A stretch of 64,000 nt of DNA from Vitellaria paradoxa (GCA_019916065.1 CM034233.1:39038862-39102861), one strand, 5' to 3'. Positions 1 to 11,145 are shown, counted from the first letter of the stretch. Notes: generated from the sequence alone by a model not told the origin. Translations and numbers: made by a program.

Positions 1-472
1 ATTTAAAACAATAGAAGAAGTAAAGTACAATAATAAACACAAGAACAAATATTTGTAGCATCATAAAAAACTTGTAAAAATTCAATAAACTTAGTAATTA
101 AATCCCATTCTTCTATAGATAAAAATAAATCAATGTATCTAGTAGCAAGATATTCATTATTTACTGCATTATACTTCACACAAGATTGTAACATAAGATA
201 AGTAGAGTTTTAACATGTTATAATATCTAATTTAAACTTTCTAGGTTTAAGACTATATCTTTTACATAATTGACCAAATTCTTGTACTCTATGACCAGAT
301 GAAGTAATGAAAAGAATTACATTCCTAACTTTTTTGTGTGATTAATAATATATTTTAAGCCATCTTGCACAATCAAATTAATTATATGACATACATATTT
401 TTACATGAAAATAGTTTCCACCATGAATGGGATGCAAATGATGTTTAAACAAATCAATTGATGCATTATTAG

Positions 473-548
473 CACTAGCATTATAAAAAATAATACCAAA
501 AACTTTGTCGCACTAGCATTATAAAAAATAATACCAAAAACTTTGTCT
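473..548. repeat. 38-bp tandem duplication inside hAT transposase
   Basis: Two adjacent, nearly identical 38-bp units (473-510 and 511-548), each starting CACTAGCATTATAAAAAAT and differing at the last base. Thirty-eight is not a multiple of three, so the duplication shifts the transposase frame. Confidence 0.9.
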
Positions 549-1106
549 ACAATATTATATTCTCTAAATACATTTATAATATGTTAAAATATATTTGAAG
601 CATTATGGGGATATTCTATCATTTGAAAAGTAATAATTTTTTTATGCAATAACCAATCAGGAAGTAATATAATGTGTAGTAACACAAATATAACCAATTT
701 TATTGCGATCAGTCCATAAATCAAAAGTGTAAGAAATTGTTGCACCAAAAGTTGGAAATTCAGAAATTAGATTTTGTTTCCATTCATTGAAAACTTCTAA
801 ATAATCACGTCGAGAAGTATTTCTAGAAACTTTTTTATAAGAAGGGTGTAAATATGTTTTAACAAAACACTTAAATTTGTTATTGTCAGAAAAAGTAAAA
901 GGTTGCTCTGCCAAAACTATATATATAACCATTCCTTCTCTCATTTTGTTTTGGGAGTATAAAAAAGTAGATAAACTAGTTTCAGTTGAACTAACTTGGG
1001 ATTGTTTAGGATCATTACCTTGTAGGTTCTTCTAGTGAGTATTTGCATGTCTAACAAGGTGTCCTGTGCCATCCTAAGAGCTGCAACTCAAAACTTTTTT
1101 TTTAAT

Positions 1107-1111
1107 AGAAC
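1107..1111. other. Target-site duplication of element B (left copy)
   Basis: AGAAC directly precedes the LTR start TGTCACGCC. The same AGAAC follows the LTR end at 30434-30438. This 5-bp duplication fixes both ends of element B across 29 kb of nested insertions. Confidence 0.93.
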
Positions 1112-2107
1112 TGTCACGCCTCAAATCTCGTAACCCGAGGGGTAAGTGATAAATACACATAATATGCATTAATATAACCAATCCCATAATTAGAGCAACT
1201 GCAACATAAGCTAGTGAGCCCAAGACATAAGATAGAATAACATAAGCTTAAACTTGACTATTGCCATGTCATAAATTCCATACACCATTCCCAAATTACA
1301 TAACTTAGGCCTCAAGGCCATTACAACCAAATCGAAAAAGTTTAGAAGAGTACAATATTACAACCCTAAAAGAAATTCAAGTTAGAAGACCAAGAGCTTT
1401 GTTAAGCTTGGTAGGGCTCATGCATAACCTCCTAGTCCCAACACATCAGCCCACTTAATTGGTATTGCTTATACCTACATCAAAGTCTGTAGGGATGTGA
1501 GCACGGGTCCACTTGTGCCCACAAGTCGCAAACAAATATATATGATATGTATTCCACACATGCAAGCATTTTATGATGTATCTAGTTACCACCTATACTC
1601 TAGAATCAAAATCGTTCATTGACATCACCAATTTAGACTGTGCACCTTTATACACAACAATATTGTAAAAAGGAATTCAATTCCAACCAATACTTAATCT
1701 TTAGATTCTCATTCTTAAGTTTCAATCCACGCTTCCATCCCCTTTTTAATGTTTAATCAAAGTTGACCACACAACCATATTTACAATACCTATTGACACT
1801 TAATGACATCACAATGTGGCATCCAATTCCAAACAATCTTCATTATTGAATTTCCTAACATTACATCTAGTCACATCCCCAACCATTGATTAGCATGCAT
1901 TATTGTACAATTATATATATATTGAGCATGCTAATTATGAATTTATAGTTATTATTGGCGATGTATTAGCGTAATTATCTCATTTCCGTGCATTCTTGGT
2001 GTTTGTGTATTTCAGGTGATATAATATGGTGTTTTAGGCCTAAATGATACCAAGGGTGCATGTGAGGAAGAAGCCAAAGCAAACCAGTCGAAGACATATT
2101 GCAATAG

Positions 2108-2300
2108 CATGTTGCACGACACCCTCTCAGTATTTTAGCAATAAGTTTTTGCTCATAACTCCGATTGACACGATTCTTTTTAGGGTTAGGAAATAGGACT
2201 TTAAGATCTATAACTTTCGTGTTTTAGCTAAAGCCCAAATCAATCATCTTGAGGGTCAAAATCGCACCGGAAGTCAGGGATAGAAAGCTGTCAAAGAAGA
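2108..2300 (+). other. Cross-family LTR module, copy in element C left arm
   Basis: About 190 bp with the ordered landmarks ACACCCT, CAGTATTTT, CATAACTCCGATTGACACGA, GGACTTTAAGATCTATAACT, TTTCGTGTTTTAGC and GAGGGTCAAAATCGCACC. The same landmarks, in the same order, occur in the copia LTRs of H and in solo LTR G. The GGGCGCCC array follows immediately. Confidence 0.75.
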
Positions 2301-2322
2301 ACTATTCACCATAGTTGCAGAC

Positions 2323-2529
2323 GGGCGCCCCCCTCAACCATGGGCGCCCCATAGGTGGCATGGGCGCCCCACCTAGACTCATGGGTGCCCCTAAGGGCCC
2401 TTGGGCACCTCACTCTTCATCAAGTGGGCGCCCACAGAGAGGGAGTTCTGACTGCTATTTTTGGCTATCTCTTTGAGGACTTCATCAAACACTTGTCCCA
2501 TGGGCGCCCCACCTCAGCCATGGGCGCCC
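2323..2529. repeat. GGGCGCCC palindrome array, element C left arm
   Basis: Exact GGGCGCCC at 2323, 2342, 2362, 2426, 2502 and 2522, with degenerate copies near 2383 and 2403. Most spacings are 19-21 bp and the copies are usually framed as CATGGGCGCCCC. The array ends about 80 bp upstream of the TATA box at 2607. Function is not known. Confidence 0.85.
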
Positions 2530-2606
2530 ATGAGGACTCTTCCAGCACAAGTTTAGAATAAGTTTGAGCTGTGTTTTTACCTTTATGCCCTTGTAATAGA
2601 CGTTGA

Positions 2607-2613
2607 TATAAAA
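2607..2613 (+). promoter_or_regulatory. TATA box of element C left LTR
   Basis: TATAAAA followed by GG, placed after the GC-rich array and ahead of a long untranslated leader, as expected for the U3/R border. The inverted arm carries the same box on the minus strand at 8807-8813, so the two promoters converge. Confidence 0.6.
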
Positions 2614-3660
2614 GGTTGAAAATCTGATGTATGTGAGTCGAAACCCTACGCACTTCTCCTCTTTTCTTAGTTTAGTTTAGATTAGGGTTAATGTTTTGAT
2701 TCCGCTTTGGATTATTCAAGCTTTGTTTTCATCTTCGCATGCAAATTAACTTGTAAGTTATATTCATTATTTTGTTTCAATTAAAGGTTCGTTACTTTCT
2801 ATAGCTTTGTTCTTTATTTTTGCTTCGTAGTACTTCGTAGTCTTTGTTTGTGAGTAGTTTGTTTTCGAATTCGCTCTAAACCTTTTTGACCTACTTTGTT
2901 TTCGTGTTTTGTTATGTGATGAAAGTAATTTTCTTTTTGAAAGGCTTTGTTTATGCTTTTACAATGTTAGGCTAGGGTTTGTCTTGGCTTTAATCTAGGA
3001 ACGTGATGAAACTGAAGAGTTGAATTCGGATAATGTAAAGTGCAATATGTTTATTATCTTCTGAGTAAAAACGTACGGATCGTTATTCTAGATTACTTTT
3101 CGAAAACAAATCACCCGTGATAAAATTGAACTTTGTTTACACTTGTGCAAAACGAAGGTAAATTCCATATCCCGGTGACTTCGAATTTAAATTCAAAACC
3201 CTAGAATCTCGAACTTGCTTACGAAAGGGTTTTACAACGTTAAATCTTCCAACCTAATATTACAGGTGTAAGAATTAGGTTGCGTTAAATACATATCTGA
3301 ATTCAACCCTTTGAGGACATTACAGGATTAGGTTAAAGCCAAGCGTTTCAATTTACATAGTTTGCTTAAGTTTAATTCGCGTAGTTTGTTAAAGTTTTCA
3401 TCTTCATGTTTTCGTTTTTTTTTTAAATTGTGTTTTCAATTTTCAAACCATCATTACAATTCACTATTTGAAAACTCCAAAAAGATTTTCATCTTTTATT
3501 TTTTAAACTTTGGCAAGCATTTTCAAAATCAAGTTTTCCAAAGATTTAGTCACACCCTTGCTCCCTGTGGAAGATGACTTAGGACTCACCTAGACTAAAC
3601 TCAACCGACCTCTTATACTTGAGAGTGAGCCACTACCAAATTAGAGAGCGGTTAAGTTTT

Positions 3661-3678
3661 TGGCCCCGTTGCCGGGGA
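3661..3678 (+). other. Primer binding site of element C (tRNA-Asp type)
   Basis: TGGCCCCGTTGCCGGGGA lies 6 bp after the LTR end. It differs by one base from TGGCGCCGTTGCCGGGGA in element D, the known Athila/Tat-type PBS matching the tRNA-Asp 3' end. Confidence 0.85.
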
Positions 3679-3989
3679 GCAACGGTGTGTGCGCTAAACT
3701 TGGAAAGCTTGTGGATGAAAGCACTTGCTGGTGCGGTTACATTTGGACTTCCAGGTGACATCGCTCCTTCTTTCTTTTCTTTCGTATATTTCATTTTTTA
3801 TTTTGATTCCTTTTCTCTAGTTTTAGGATTTTTCTTCTTTTAGATATTCGAAAAAAAAAAAAACACTAAAATAATATAGTAATTTGCATTCATATAATCT
3901 AGCTTGCATGTTAGTAAACTTAGGTTGCATTTTAGTGTAGTTTTTCTCTCTTCTTATTTTGTTTTCATTTGTATTTTCTGATCTTAGAC

Positions 3990-5205
3990 ATGGATACTGG
4001 TGATCTTGTACATGGCCCTTTTGATACCCGAGAATACATAGAGTATCTAGGTGGCATGTTTGGATATAATTTTACATTAGATACATATAGTATGCTTCCC
4101 CAATTTTTCGGGCACGAGGAGGAAGACCCATGTCTTCATCTCGATAGGTTTGAGGCAGTGTGTGGTTTAAGTGATGATGTTAAAATGACTAAGAGACTTA
4201 GGTTCATATTTTTCCCTTTGTCTTTACAAAGTGTGGCTGGTGACTGGTGCTATGATTTTGGTGAATGGACCAGTTGGGATCAGTGTTATCAAGCTTTTAT
4301 TGAAAAATTCCTCCCCATTCATTGAACCTTCACCCATGGCTTTCAAATTAGACATTTTTCTCAAAAGAAGGGTGAAGTATTTTATAAATGATGGGAGAGA
4401 TTTAACATACTTTTGGACACTTTCCCAAGTCATGGATTAGAGTTAGGGGAAATCATAGCCATATTATACAATACTTTGTCTTATGAGTTGCACTAGGCGT
4501 TTGATATAGTTTTGGGGAAGGAATTTCTTGACCTCACACCGGGTGAGGCATGGTCATTCTTTGAATTTTTCTATGAACACACCAAGCCACGGGAAAGACT
4601 TGACACTAGATTTGAACCACATGTATTTGAAAGCCACACCGACCTTTTCCTGCATGCTCCTCCTTCATTTGATCCTCATGATCCATCCCTTGGAAGTAGT
4701 GTATGCATAGAGCCTAATTACTCGGATTTTACATGTCCCAACCTTGTTCCACTCACTAAGGGCCAGTCTGAGGAGCCCCAAGATTATTGGCTTACTGCAA
4801 CTTATGATGCACAATTTGAGACCATAGGCACCGAGTGGGAAAATTGCCCTAACCACACTAGGGATGATGTTTGGGATGAGTGTCTTTCTCATTTCCCTTG
4901 TGGACTCTCCTATTTAGGAGATTTCTTTACCACCTTTTGAGAGTCAGGGAAACATGCAGTCCTTTCCTACCATTGAGTTTAATGCTCTGCCCACCCAGAC
5001 CACCACGGGCCCTATTGAGAGTCTTTTGACTCCTTTTGAGCAATTGCAAGTTACATTGCCCGAGGAGCATATCATTGAGTCGATAGATCCTTTTTCACTC
5101 ACTTATACACCCAAGGTTGAGAGTGGTGCACACCTCTCACCTCTTGGCATAGCCCCACCCACGAGTGTTACTCTAGGGATTGTGAGTGATTACACTGTGA
5201 CCTGA
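3990..5205 (+). pseudogene. gag-like ORF of element C, frameshifted, no zinc knuckle
   Basis: The reading starts at ATG 3990 (MDTGDLVHGPFDTREYIEY). A retrotransposon gag core follows: FFGHEEEDPCLHLDRFEAVC, LRFIFFPLSLQSVAGDWCYD and a W-x-F-x-E-KFL stretch ending at a stop near 4325. The capsid-like region continues in another frame (LLDTFPSHGLELGEI, then EFLDLTPGEAWSFFEFFYE from 4512). After about 4600 the protein is acidic and Pro/His-rich without recognisable domains, and a further frame change leads to 4954-5205. No CCHC knuckle, protease or polymerase motif is present, so nucleic-acid binding, if any, is not by a classical knuckle. The gag assignment rests on the core pattern and its place after the PBS. 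Confidence 0.7.
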
Positions 5206-5455
5206 TTATCATTGGGGGGAGGTCGGAGACACTTGGGGCTGAGTTCATCAATTTTCTGGGTATCGAGAGACTGATTGAATCCACCATATCCATCTCTTTG
5301 ATTGCATTATGGCCACATCTAAGGTTTTATGAACCTCACTTGGCCTTCTTTCCTCCGAAGTGTTTTACACCTGAGGAGCGTCCACCTTTGGTGCTTCATG
5401 GGCCCAAAGAAAATATTTTATTTCTTAAACCATTTGTGGACGCATAGGATAGAGA
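5206..5455 (+). pseudogene. Short conserved coding remnant shared with element D
   Basis: A reading of about 80 codons includes EFINFLGIERLIESTISISL, FPPKCF and KENILFLKPFVDA, then a stop and GVG. Element D has a matching end at 19010-19265 (CIDFLGVAGI, then ENILFLKLLVKA, stop, GVG). Both precede the shared noncoding block, so they are the common tail of the coding region. No known domain is recognised. Confidence 0.5.
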
Positions 5456-7759
5456 GGGTGTTGGATAACCCTTCTTCTTTATTTCTTTTGTACATAGTAG
5501 ATTAGAGTTTTCTTTTTCTTATTTTCTTATATATTTTTTTTGGGTTTGATTTTCTTTTCTTATTTTCTTTTCTCTTATTTTATTTTTTCTTTTGTACTAA
5601 CTCTTTCTCTTATCTTATTTTCTCTTTTATTTTTCTTTTATTTTCTTTCTAACCTTTTCTCTTGTATAGCGTTTTTTTTTCTTCAAATAAGGAAGCTCTT
5701 GAGGTAATATCCACCCTTTTTACCTTCTGTTTCTACATTTTGAGCATAACACTTGGATATATGTTGTTGGTTGTTGTTGGAAGTGCTGTAGAAACTAGGT
5801 TGGGGGGTGTTCTTTATTACTTATGGGGATTCTTGTTTTGGGTGCATGCTTGGCTTATGTGTTACATATTGATTGCTCTTTATGCTCATCATCATCATGC
5901 TCACTTTGCACACTACAAACCCACATATGCTTCATATTTCTCACATTGAGGACACTGTTTAGTTTAGGTTGGGGGTAGAGTTTGCATGATGACCCTTTGT
6001 GCTAAAATTGTCAAATTTTCAAATATTGAGCATTTTTTAGCTTAAATACATGACTTAGCACATTAATACTTACATGTTGGCCCTTTTGGATTGGTTGATT
6101 ATGGAATTGAGTGGGAGAGTGATAAGTGAGTCTTGTTCAAGCACTAATAGGAAACTTAATTCAATTTGAGTGTGTTATGACCTTGTGCATTTTTTGACTA
6201 TCATGGAAAAGAGCTTATGTGCTTAGGAGTCGATTTTGCTTAACATGGGTTAATTGAGCATTCTTGGACTAGGTGGAGACTTATACCCCTTTATTGGTGA
6301 GCTTTAAAGCCATTTATTCTTTTCATGAGCGGTTGCACATTATTTCAGCTAAGTGATTCTTTATTTTGGTTTTCAATGCCCCAGTTGCATCACACACACT
6401 TGCATGAGTAGTCACTTGGCGCATATGAATTGTTTGTGAGTTGAGAACATGATGCTAGGCCATCTTTGCTATTTTGGCCTTTTTGTCCTTTTTTGATATA
6501 AAATTGTCTTAGGAACCAACTTGAAGCCTTACAATAAAGTGTGTGATTTAAATTTTTCTCTTCTTGGTTCATCTCATATATGATATCCCCTACACCCCAT
6601 TCACACACTTTAAGCCTAACCCTCACATGTCTTAGGTTGTAAAAGTGTCTCAAAGTCTAAGTTGTGAATTCAGGTCAGGAATGTAAGCTTTTAAGAGCAA
6701 AATGAGGAAGAATGTTGAGATGACAATTCATGCATTGTATAGTTCATTATTCATTTTCAAAAGCAAATGAAAAAAAAAAAGAAAAACAAAAAAAAAAAGA
6801 AAAAAATTGTCATTCCTTTGTTTATGAAATTATGGGACTTGAACATTATTTGCAATATTTGCAATTATCCCAAGGGTAGTATTTAGTTTGAATAGGCTTC
6901 ATGTTGTTGGTGGGGGTATAGAAAGGAAATGGGTAGTTTGGAACCTGTGCATACTTGAGCATATTTATCCCAAGGCATGTGCTTTGATTTCCATAACTTT
7001 CATTGCTTAACCTTTACCCATGGCCAAGTTACAACCGGATCAAAGACCTAGCGGATTCTAAGTGAACAATACTTATGTGTGCATGTAGTGGTCTTGTGTA
7101 GGTTGTGTGGTGTGATCCATTGCATGGCATTGGAATTTTTTTGTATGAGCTGTCCACTCGGAACTTCAATTCAATTCATTCACTTATTCGTGTGGTGGCG
7201 TGCAACTAGGAGAACATTGCATTTTATGCTCATAGGTATGAGTGCACCTTTGATGAGTGAGTTTCTTTCTATGAGTGATCTACCCGGTGAGCTTTAGAAG
7301 TTGAAACTTAGTTCCGATTATGCTCTTGCAACCTTGTTAAATAAATGACACTATTTTGCACACATGTTCTTCCAAATTTGATAGAACATGCATTCATGTT
7401 TAGCACTTGGGAATTACACATAATATTTGAATTTTGTGACTTGTTGGGCTTAAACTCGAGTCATTGTTGACCTTAATCGCTCTTTGACACCTTGAGACCA
7501 TACCATAGATGTTTGTGGGTAGCATCACTGCAAATCCTCACGAGACCTTACTCGTCCACTAGGGGAAACCTAGGGGTTTAAAGGGCTTGCCTCACGTGCT
7601 AAGTGTGGCCGTGTGTCTCCCACGAAAATGAACATTACCTTAGTTTTTATTTTGTCTTGTTTTGATTAGAATAAGAGCTTCTATGTTGTGGGTGTTCTTG
7701 CTCATGTTCTTATACCTCATGGTTTGATTGCACTCATTGCTAGGGACTAGCAATGTCTA
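5456..7759 (+). other. Element C 3' noncoding block, homologous to element D
   Basis: About 2.3 kb without a credible gene. It is T-rich at first (5500-5680), contains a short A-rich tract (6769-6808), and runs to the PPT. Many stretches match element D 19266-21582 in the same order: GTTTGCATGATGACC, AATACATGACTTAGCACA, TTGAGCATTCTTGGACTAGG and CACGAGACCTTACTCGTCCA. Short open frames inside (for example 5662-5949) are not supported by any domain. Confidence 0.75.
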
Positions 7760-7768
7760 GGTTGGGGG
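7760..7768 (+). other. Polypurine tract of element C
   Basis: GGTTGGGGG after CTAGCAATGTCTA. Element D has CTAGCAATGTTCAAGTTGGGGGG directly before its 3' LTR. In C the PPT is followed by TTGACAAAAC and then the inverted LTR, instead of an LTR start. Confidence 0.75.
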
Positions 7769-7778
7769 TTGACAAAAC

Positions 7779-9512
7779 TGACCGCTCTCTAATTTGGTAT
7801 TGGCTCACTCTCAAGTATAAGAGGTCGGTTAAGTTTAGTCTAGGTAAGTCCTAAGTCATCTTCCACAAGAAGCAAGTGTGTGACTAAATCTTTGGAAAAC
7901 TTGATTTTGAAAATACTTGCCAAAGTTTTAAAAATAAGAGATGAAAATCTTTTTGGAGTTTTCAAATGGTGAATTGTAATGATGGTTTGAAAACTTGAAA
8001 CACAATTTAAACGAAAAAACAAAAACATAAAGATGAAAACTTTAACAAACTACGCGAATTGAACTTAAGCAAACTATGTAAATTGAACGCTTGGCTTTAA
8101 CCTAATCCTGTAATGTCCTCAAAGGGTTAAATTCGGATATGTATTTAACACAACCTAATTCTTACACCTGTAATATTAGGTTGGAAGATTTAATGTTAGA
8201 AAACCCTTTCGTAAGGGAATTCAAGATTCTAGGGTTTTGAATTTAAGATCGAAGTCACCGGGACATTGAATTGACCATCAAACGAAGTTCAATTTTATCA
8301 CGGGTGATTCGTTTTCAAAAAGTAACCTAGAATAACGATCCTTACGTTTTTACTCCGAAGATAATAAACATATTGCACTTTACATTATCCGAATTCAACT
8401 CTTCAATTTCATCACGTTCCTAGATTAAAGCCAAGACAAACTGTAGCGTAGCATTGCAAAAGCATAAACAAAGCCTTTCAAAAAGAAAATTACTTTCATC
8501 ACACAACAAAACACAAAAACAAAGTAGATCGAAAAGGTTTTAGAGCGAATTCAAAAACAAACTAATCACAAACAAAGACTATGAAGTAGTACGAAGCAAA
8601 AATAAAGAACAAAGCTATAGAAAGTAACGAACCTTTAGTTGAAACAAAATAATGAATATAACTTACAAGTTAATTTGCGTGTGAAGATGAAAACAAAGCT
8701 TGAATAATCCAAAGCGGAATCAAAACATTAACCCTAATCTAAACTAAACTAAGAAAGAGAAGAAGTGCGTAGGGTTTTGACTCAACATTCATCAGATTTT
8801 TCAACCTTTTATATCAACGTCTATTACAGGGCATAAAGGTAAAAACACAGCTCAAACTTATTTCTAAACTTTGCTGAAAGAGTCCTCATGGCGCCCATGG
8901 CTGAGGTGGGGCGCCCATGGGACAAGTGTTTGATGAAGTCCGCAAAGAGATAGCCAAAACAGCAGTCAGAACTCCCTCTCTATGGGCGCCCACCTGATGA
9001 AGAGTGGGGCGCCCAAGGGTCCTCAGGGGCGCCATGGGTCTAGGTTGGGGCGCCCATGGTTGAGGTGGGGCGCCCGTTTGCAACTACAGTGAATACTTTT
9101 TCTTTGATAGCTTTCTGTCCCTGATTTCCGGTGCAATTTTGACCCTCAAGATGATTAATTTTTTTGTGGGCTTTGGCTAAAACATGAAGTTGTAGCTCTT
9201 CAAGTCCTCTTTTCCAATCCAAAAGAATCGTGTCAATCGGAGTTAGGAGCAAAAACTTATGGCCAAAATACTGAGAGGGTGTCGTGCAACATGCTACTGC
9301 AATATGTCTTGTGACCAATTTGCTTTAGCTTCTCCTCACATTCACCGTGGTATCATTTAGGCCTAAAACACCATATTATATCACTTAAAATACACAAACA
9401 CCAAGAATGCATGGAAATGAGATAATTACGCTAACACATCGCCAATAATACTATAAATTCATAATTAGCATGCTCAATATAAATATAATTGTACAATAAT
9501 ACATGCTAATCA
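7779..9512 (-). repeat. Element C 3' LTR in inverted orientation (right arm)
   Basis: 1734 bp, reverse complement of 1887-3654 with scattered substitutions and small indels. It begins TGACCGCTCTCTAATTTGG (complement of the LTR end) and finishes GCTAATCA (complement of the LTR start). On the minus strand it holds the TATA box (8807-8813), the GGGCGCCC array (about 8890-9076) and the cross-family module (about 9103-9300). AAAAC at 7774-7778 matches the complement of the GTTTT spacer that normally lies between LTR and PBS. Confidence 0.88.
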
Positions 9513-10399
9513 ACCACATATCCACAAATTCAACATTTACTATGTATCACATCAATATATCAATTCCAACAATCCATCACATAACCATAGTCACAATTCA
9601 TTGGGGTTTGGTGTATACACAACACCATCTTTATGGGTCCAGACCTAACAAAAATGGCAAACCGAACACCATCGTTTAGGATCACAATCCAGGTCACGGG
9701 TAACCTATACACTCATAATGTTGTGGGCTACTAACCCACTGGCATTGACACCAAACCCCTGCGCAGGTTCCGAGAATCTCAACCGAGGGTAATCTTAAAA
9801 CCCTTCCTGTTTACCACACCCCACCACGGCCTCCATCACACAAACAATCATGCATCATATCACATCTCACTATTCAGCAAGTCCCACAGTTCCAACATCA
9901 TATACTTTTCCACAACACAATCCACATTCCAGTTCATTACCAGGCAATTCATTTACCTAACAACTATCATTTATTAAGCATCATTTAACATTTAACATCT
10001 TTCATGTTCATGAACAGCATGAGTTCCCTTTTGCCACATCACAATTCATTTAAGCCAATCATAAGTTTCCTACACTTCAACATTTAGTTTACATTAATGG
10101 GCATATCACACTTTCTTATTGGATTAGGACTCTTATCTCATAAGTAGGCTTCCAATTACATTTCATTTATGGTAGCAAGCATTCCCCTTTACAGCTTCGT
10201 CCCATAGGGTTTAAGATAATCAACCCTTAATCCACTTTTTAAAAGCTCATTTCCATTTTAAATCCATACAATTAATGAAATAAAAGTCTCACATACAAAA
10301 CACTATTACAAACCCTTTCATAATCCTAAGGTAGGAAGTGAAGTTAAGAAAATCAGGAAAGTGTTCTAGTCTCTGTGGGCGCCTCCACCAAAATGTTCA

Positions 10400-10497
10400 T
10401 GGGCACCCCTTAAGGGTCATGGGCGCACCCACATAAGATCATGGGCACCCCTTAAGGGTCAATGGGCGCCCCACCAAAACCCCACGGGCGCCCCTCT
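10400..10497. repeat. GGGCGCCC array in left LTR of element B (distal)
   Basis: Five copies of GGGC(G/A)CCC-like octamers at about 20-22 bp spacing, with flanks such as CATGGGCACCCCTTAAGGGT. The right LTR has the counterpart at 27617-27716, where more copies are exact. Confidence 0.8.
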
Positions 10498-11117
10498 GTT
10501 GTCCAGAAAGTCACTTTGTTCCAGTTCGAGCCCTAAGCCATGTTTTTAGGTTCCAAACTTTACCCAATCTAATATCTAACTTAATACCTTATTTTCTTGG
10601 GTTGTCTAGGACCTAGAAGACTCCAAAAGTCCATCAAAACAATTTTACTCCATTCATTTCTTTAATACAAACAATCATGCTCCAACTTATACATATATGT
10701 ACACAAACCATTCATCCACACAAAGTCCACTTCCAAGGTTTCCAAATCTTAAATAATTTCATAGAAGTGTTACTAGCTCAAATAAATCTCATATATGCTA
10801 AAATGAGACTAGAAATCCCTACCTGAGTGGTAACAAGATAGATCAAAATGAAGGTGTCTTGAGCTTACCAAAACCCTCAAACTTTTATGGCTCCAATCTT
10901 CTCCCTCCTTGCATCAAAACTAAAAATGAATAACATAGGAAGGTTTTCTTAGGGTTCTAATGTCAATCTTGTAAAGAATTTGAGTTCTATGAAGATTTGG
11001 AAGACCTACCTTTGAAACCCAACTAGTTCCTCCTTTGGTCTTCCTTTGCTCTTCTTTTGCTTCTCACCGGTTCTCCTTCGTCCTAAGCAACTTCTTTTCT
11101 CTCTCTCTTGCATCAAA

Positions 11118-11145
11118 TCAATCTAATATATATATATTAACAATA
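11118..11145 (-). promoter_or_regulatory. Putative TATA region of element B LTR (left copy)
   Basis: On the coding strand a TATATATATATTAG run is followed by a GAGAGAGAG-rich leader. It lies about 130 bp downstream of the GGGCGCCC array at 11269-11340. The equivalent in the right LTR is near 30040-30060. Placement is plausible but unproven. Confidence 0.4.

Larger units (their letters stand above)
1..1111 (-). pseudogene. hAT transposase, catalytic part (cut by element B)
   Basis: Minus-strand remnant of a BED-finger hAT transposase of the RICESLEEPER-like plant type. Reading leftward from 1111, the second half of a BED zinc finger is visible (GTGHLVRHANTH, after a degenerate cysteine pair). 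The next block, about 944-657, contains FDLWTDRNKIGYICVTTHY, a typical hAT catalytic-domain start. A further block at 194-3 contains IEEWDLITKFIEFLQVFYDA, also hAT-like. Stops and frame changes separate the blocks, and a 38-bp duplication adds another frameshift, so it cannot be functional. The N-terminal half of the same finger lies at 30434-30660, beyond inserted element B. The C-terminal dimerisation region and left terminal repeat would lie outside the window. Confidence 0.8.
1887..3654 (+). repeat. Element C 5' LTR (left arm of the inverted pair)
   Basis: 1768 bp, starting TGATTAGC and ending GCGGTTA just before the PBS (the inverted partner keeps TCA). From left to right it holds the cross-family module (about 2108-2300), the GGGCGCCC array (2323-2529), a TATA box (2607-2613) and about 1.05 kb of leader. 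Confidence 0.88.
1887..9512 (+). mobile_element. Element C: gag-only LTR retrotransposon with LTRs in inverted orientation
   Basis: Plus-strand element of 7.6 kb. It begins TGATTAGCATG and ends CATGCTAATCA, flanked by ACCAT (1882-1886) and ACCAC (9513-9517), a 5-bp TSD with one mismatch. The empty site is seen in the right LTR of B, near 26782. Inside, in normal order, are the 5' LTR (1887-3654), a tRNA-Asp-type PBS, a gag relative, a long noncoding block and a G-rich PPT. The 3' arm (7779-9512) is the reverse complement of the 5' LTR, where a direct copy is expected. There is no protease, RT or integrase. See the first finding. Confidence 0.88.

Noticed and set aside
2355..2653. Open frames on both strands through the GGGCGCCC array
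   Set aside because: The GC-rich array lacks stops by composition; the inverted arm shows the same artefact at 8886-9083.
5662..5949. Hydrophobic 95-codon frame resembling a membrane protein
   Set aside because: It lies in the noncoding block; the homologous region of D does not keep the frame, so an env-like gene is not supported.
1887..9512. Element C as a giant foldback DNA transposon or MITE
   Set aside because: PBS, gag, PPT, TG...CA ends and a 5-bp duplication fit an LTR retrotransposon; no DNA transposase gene is present.
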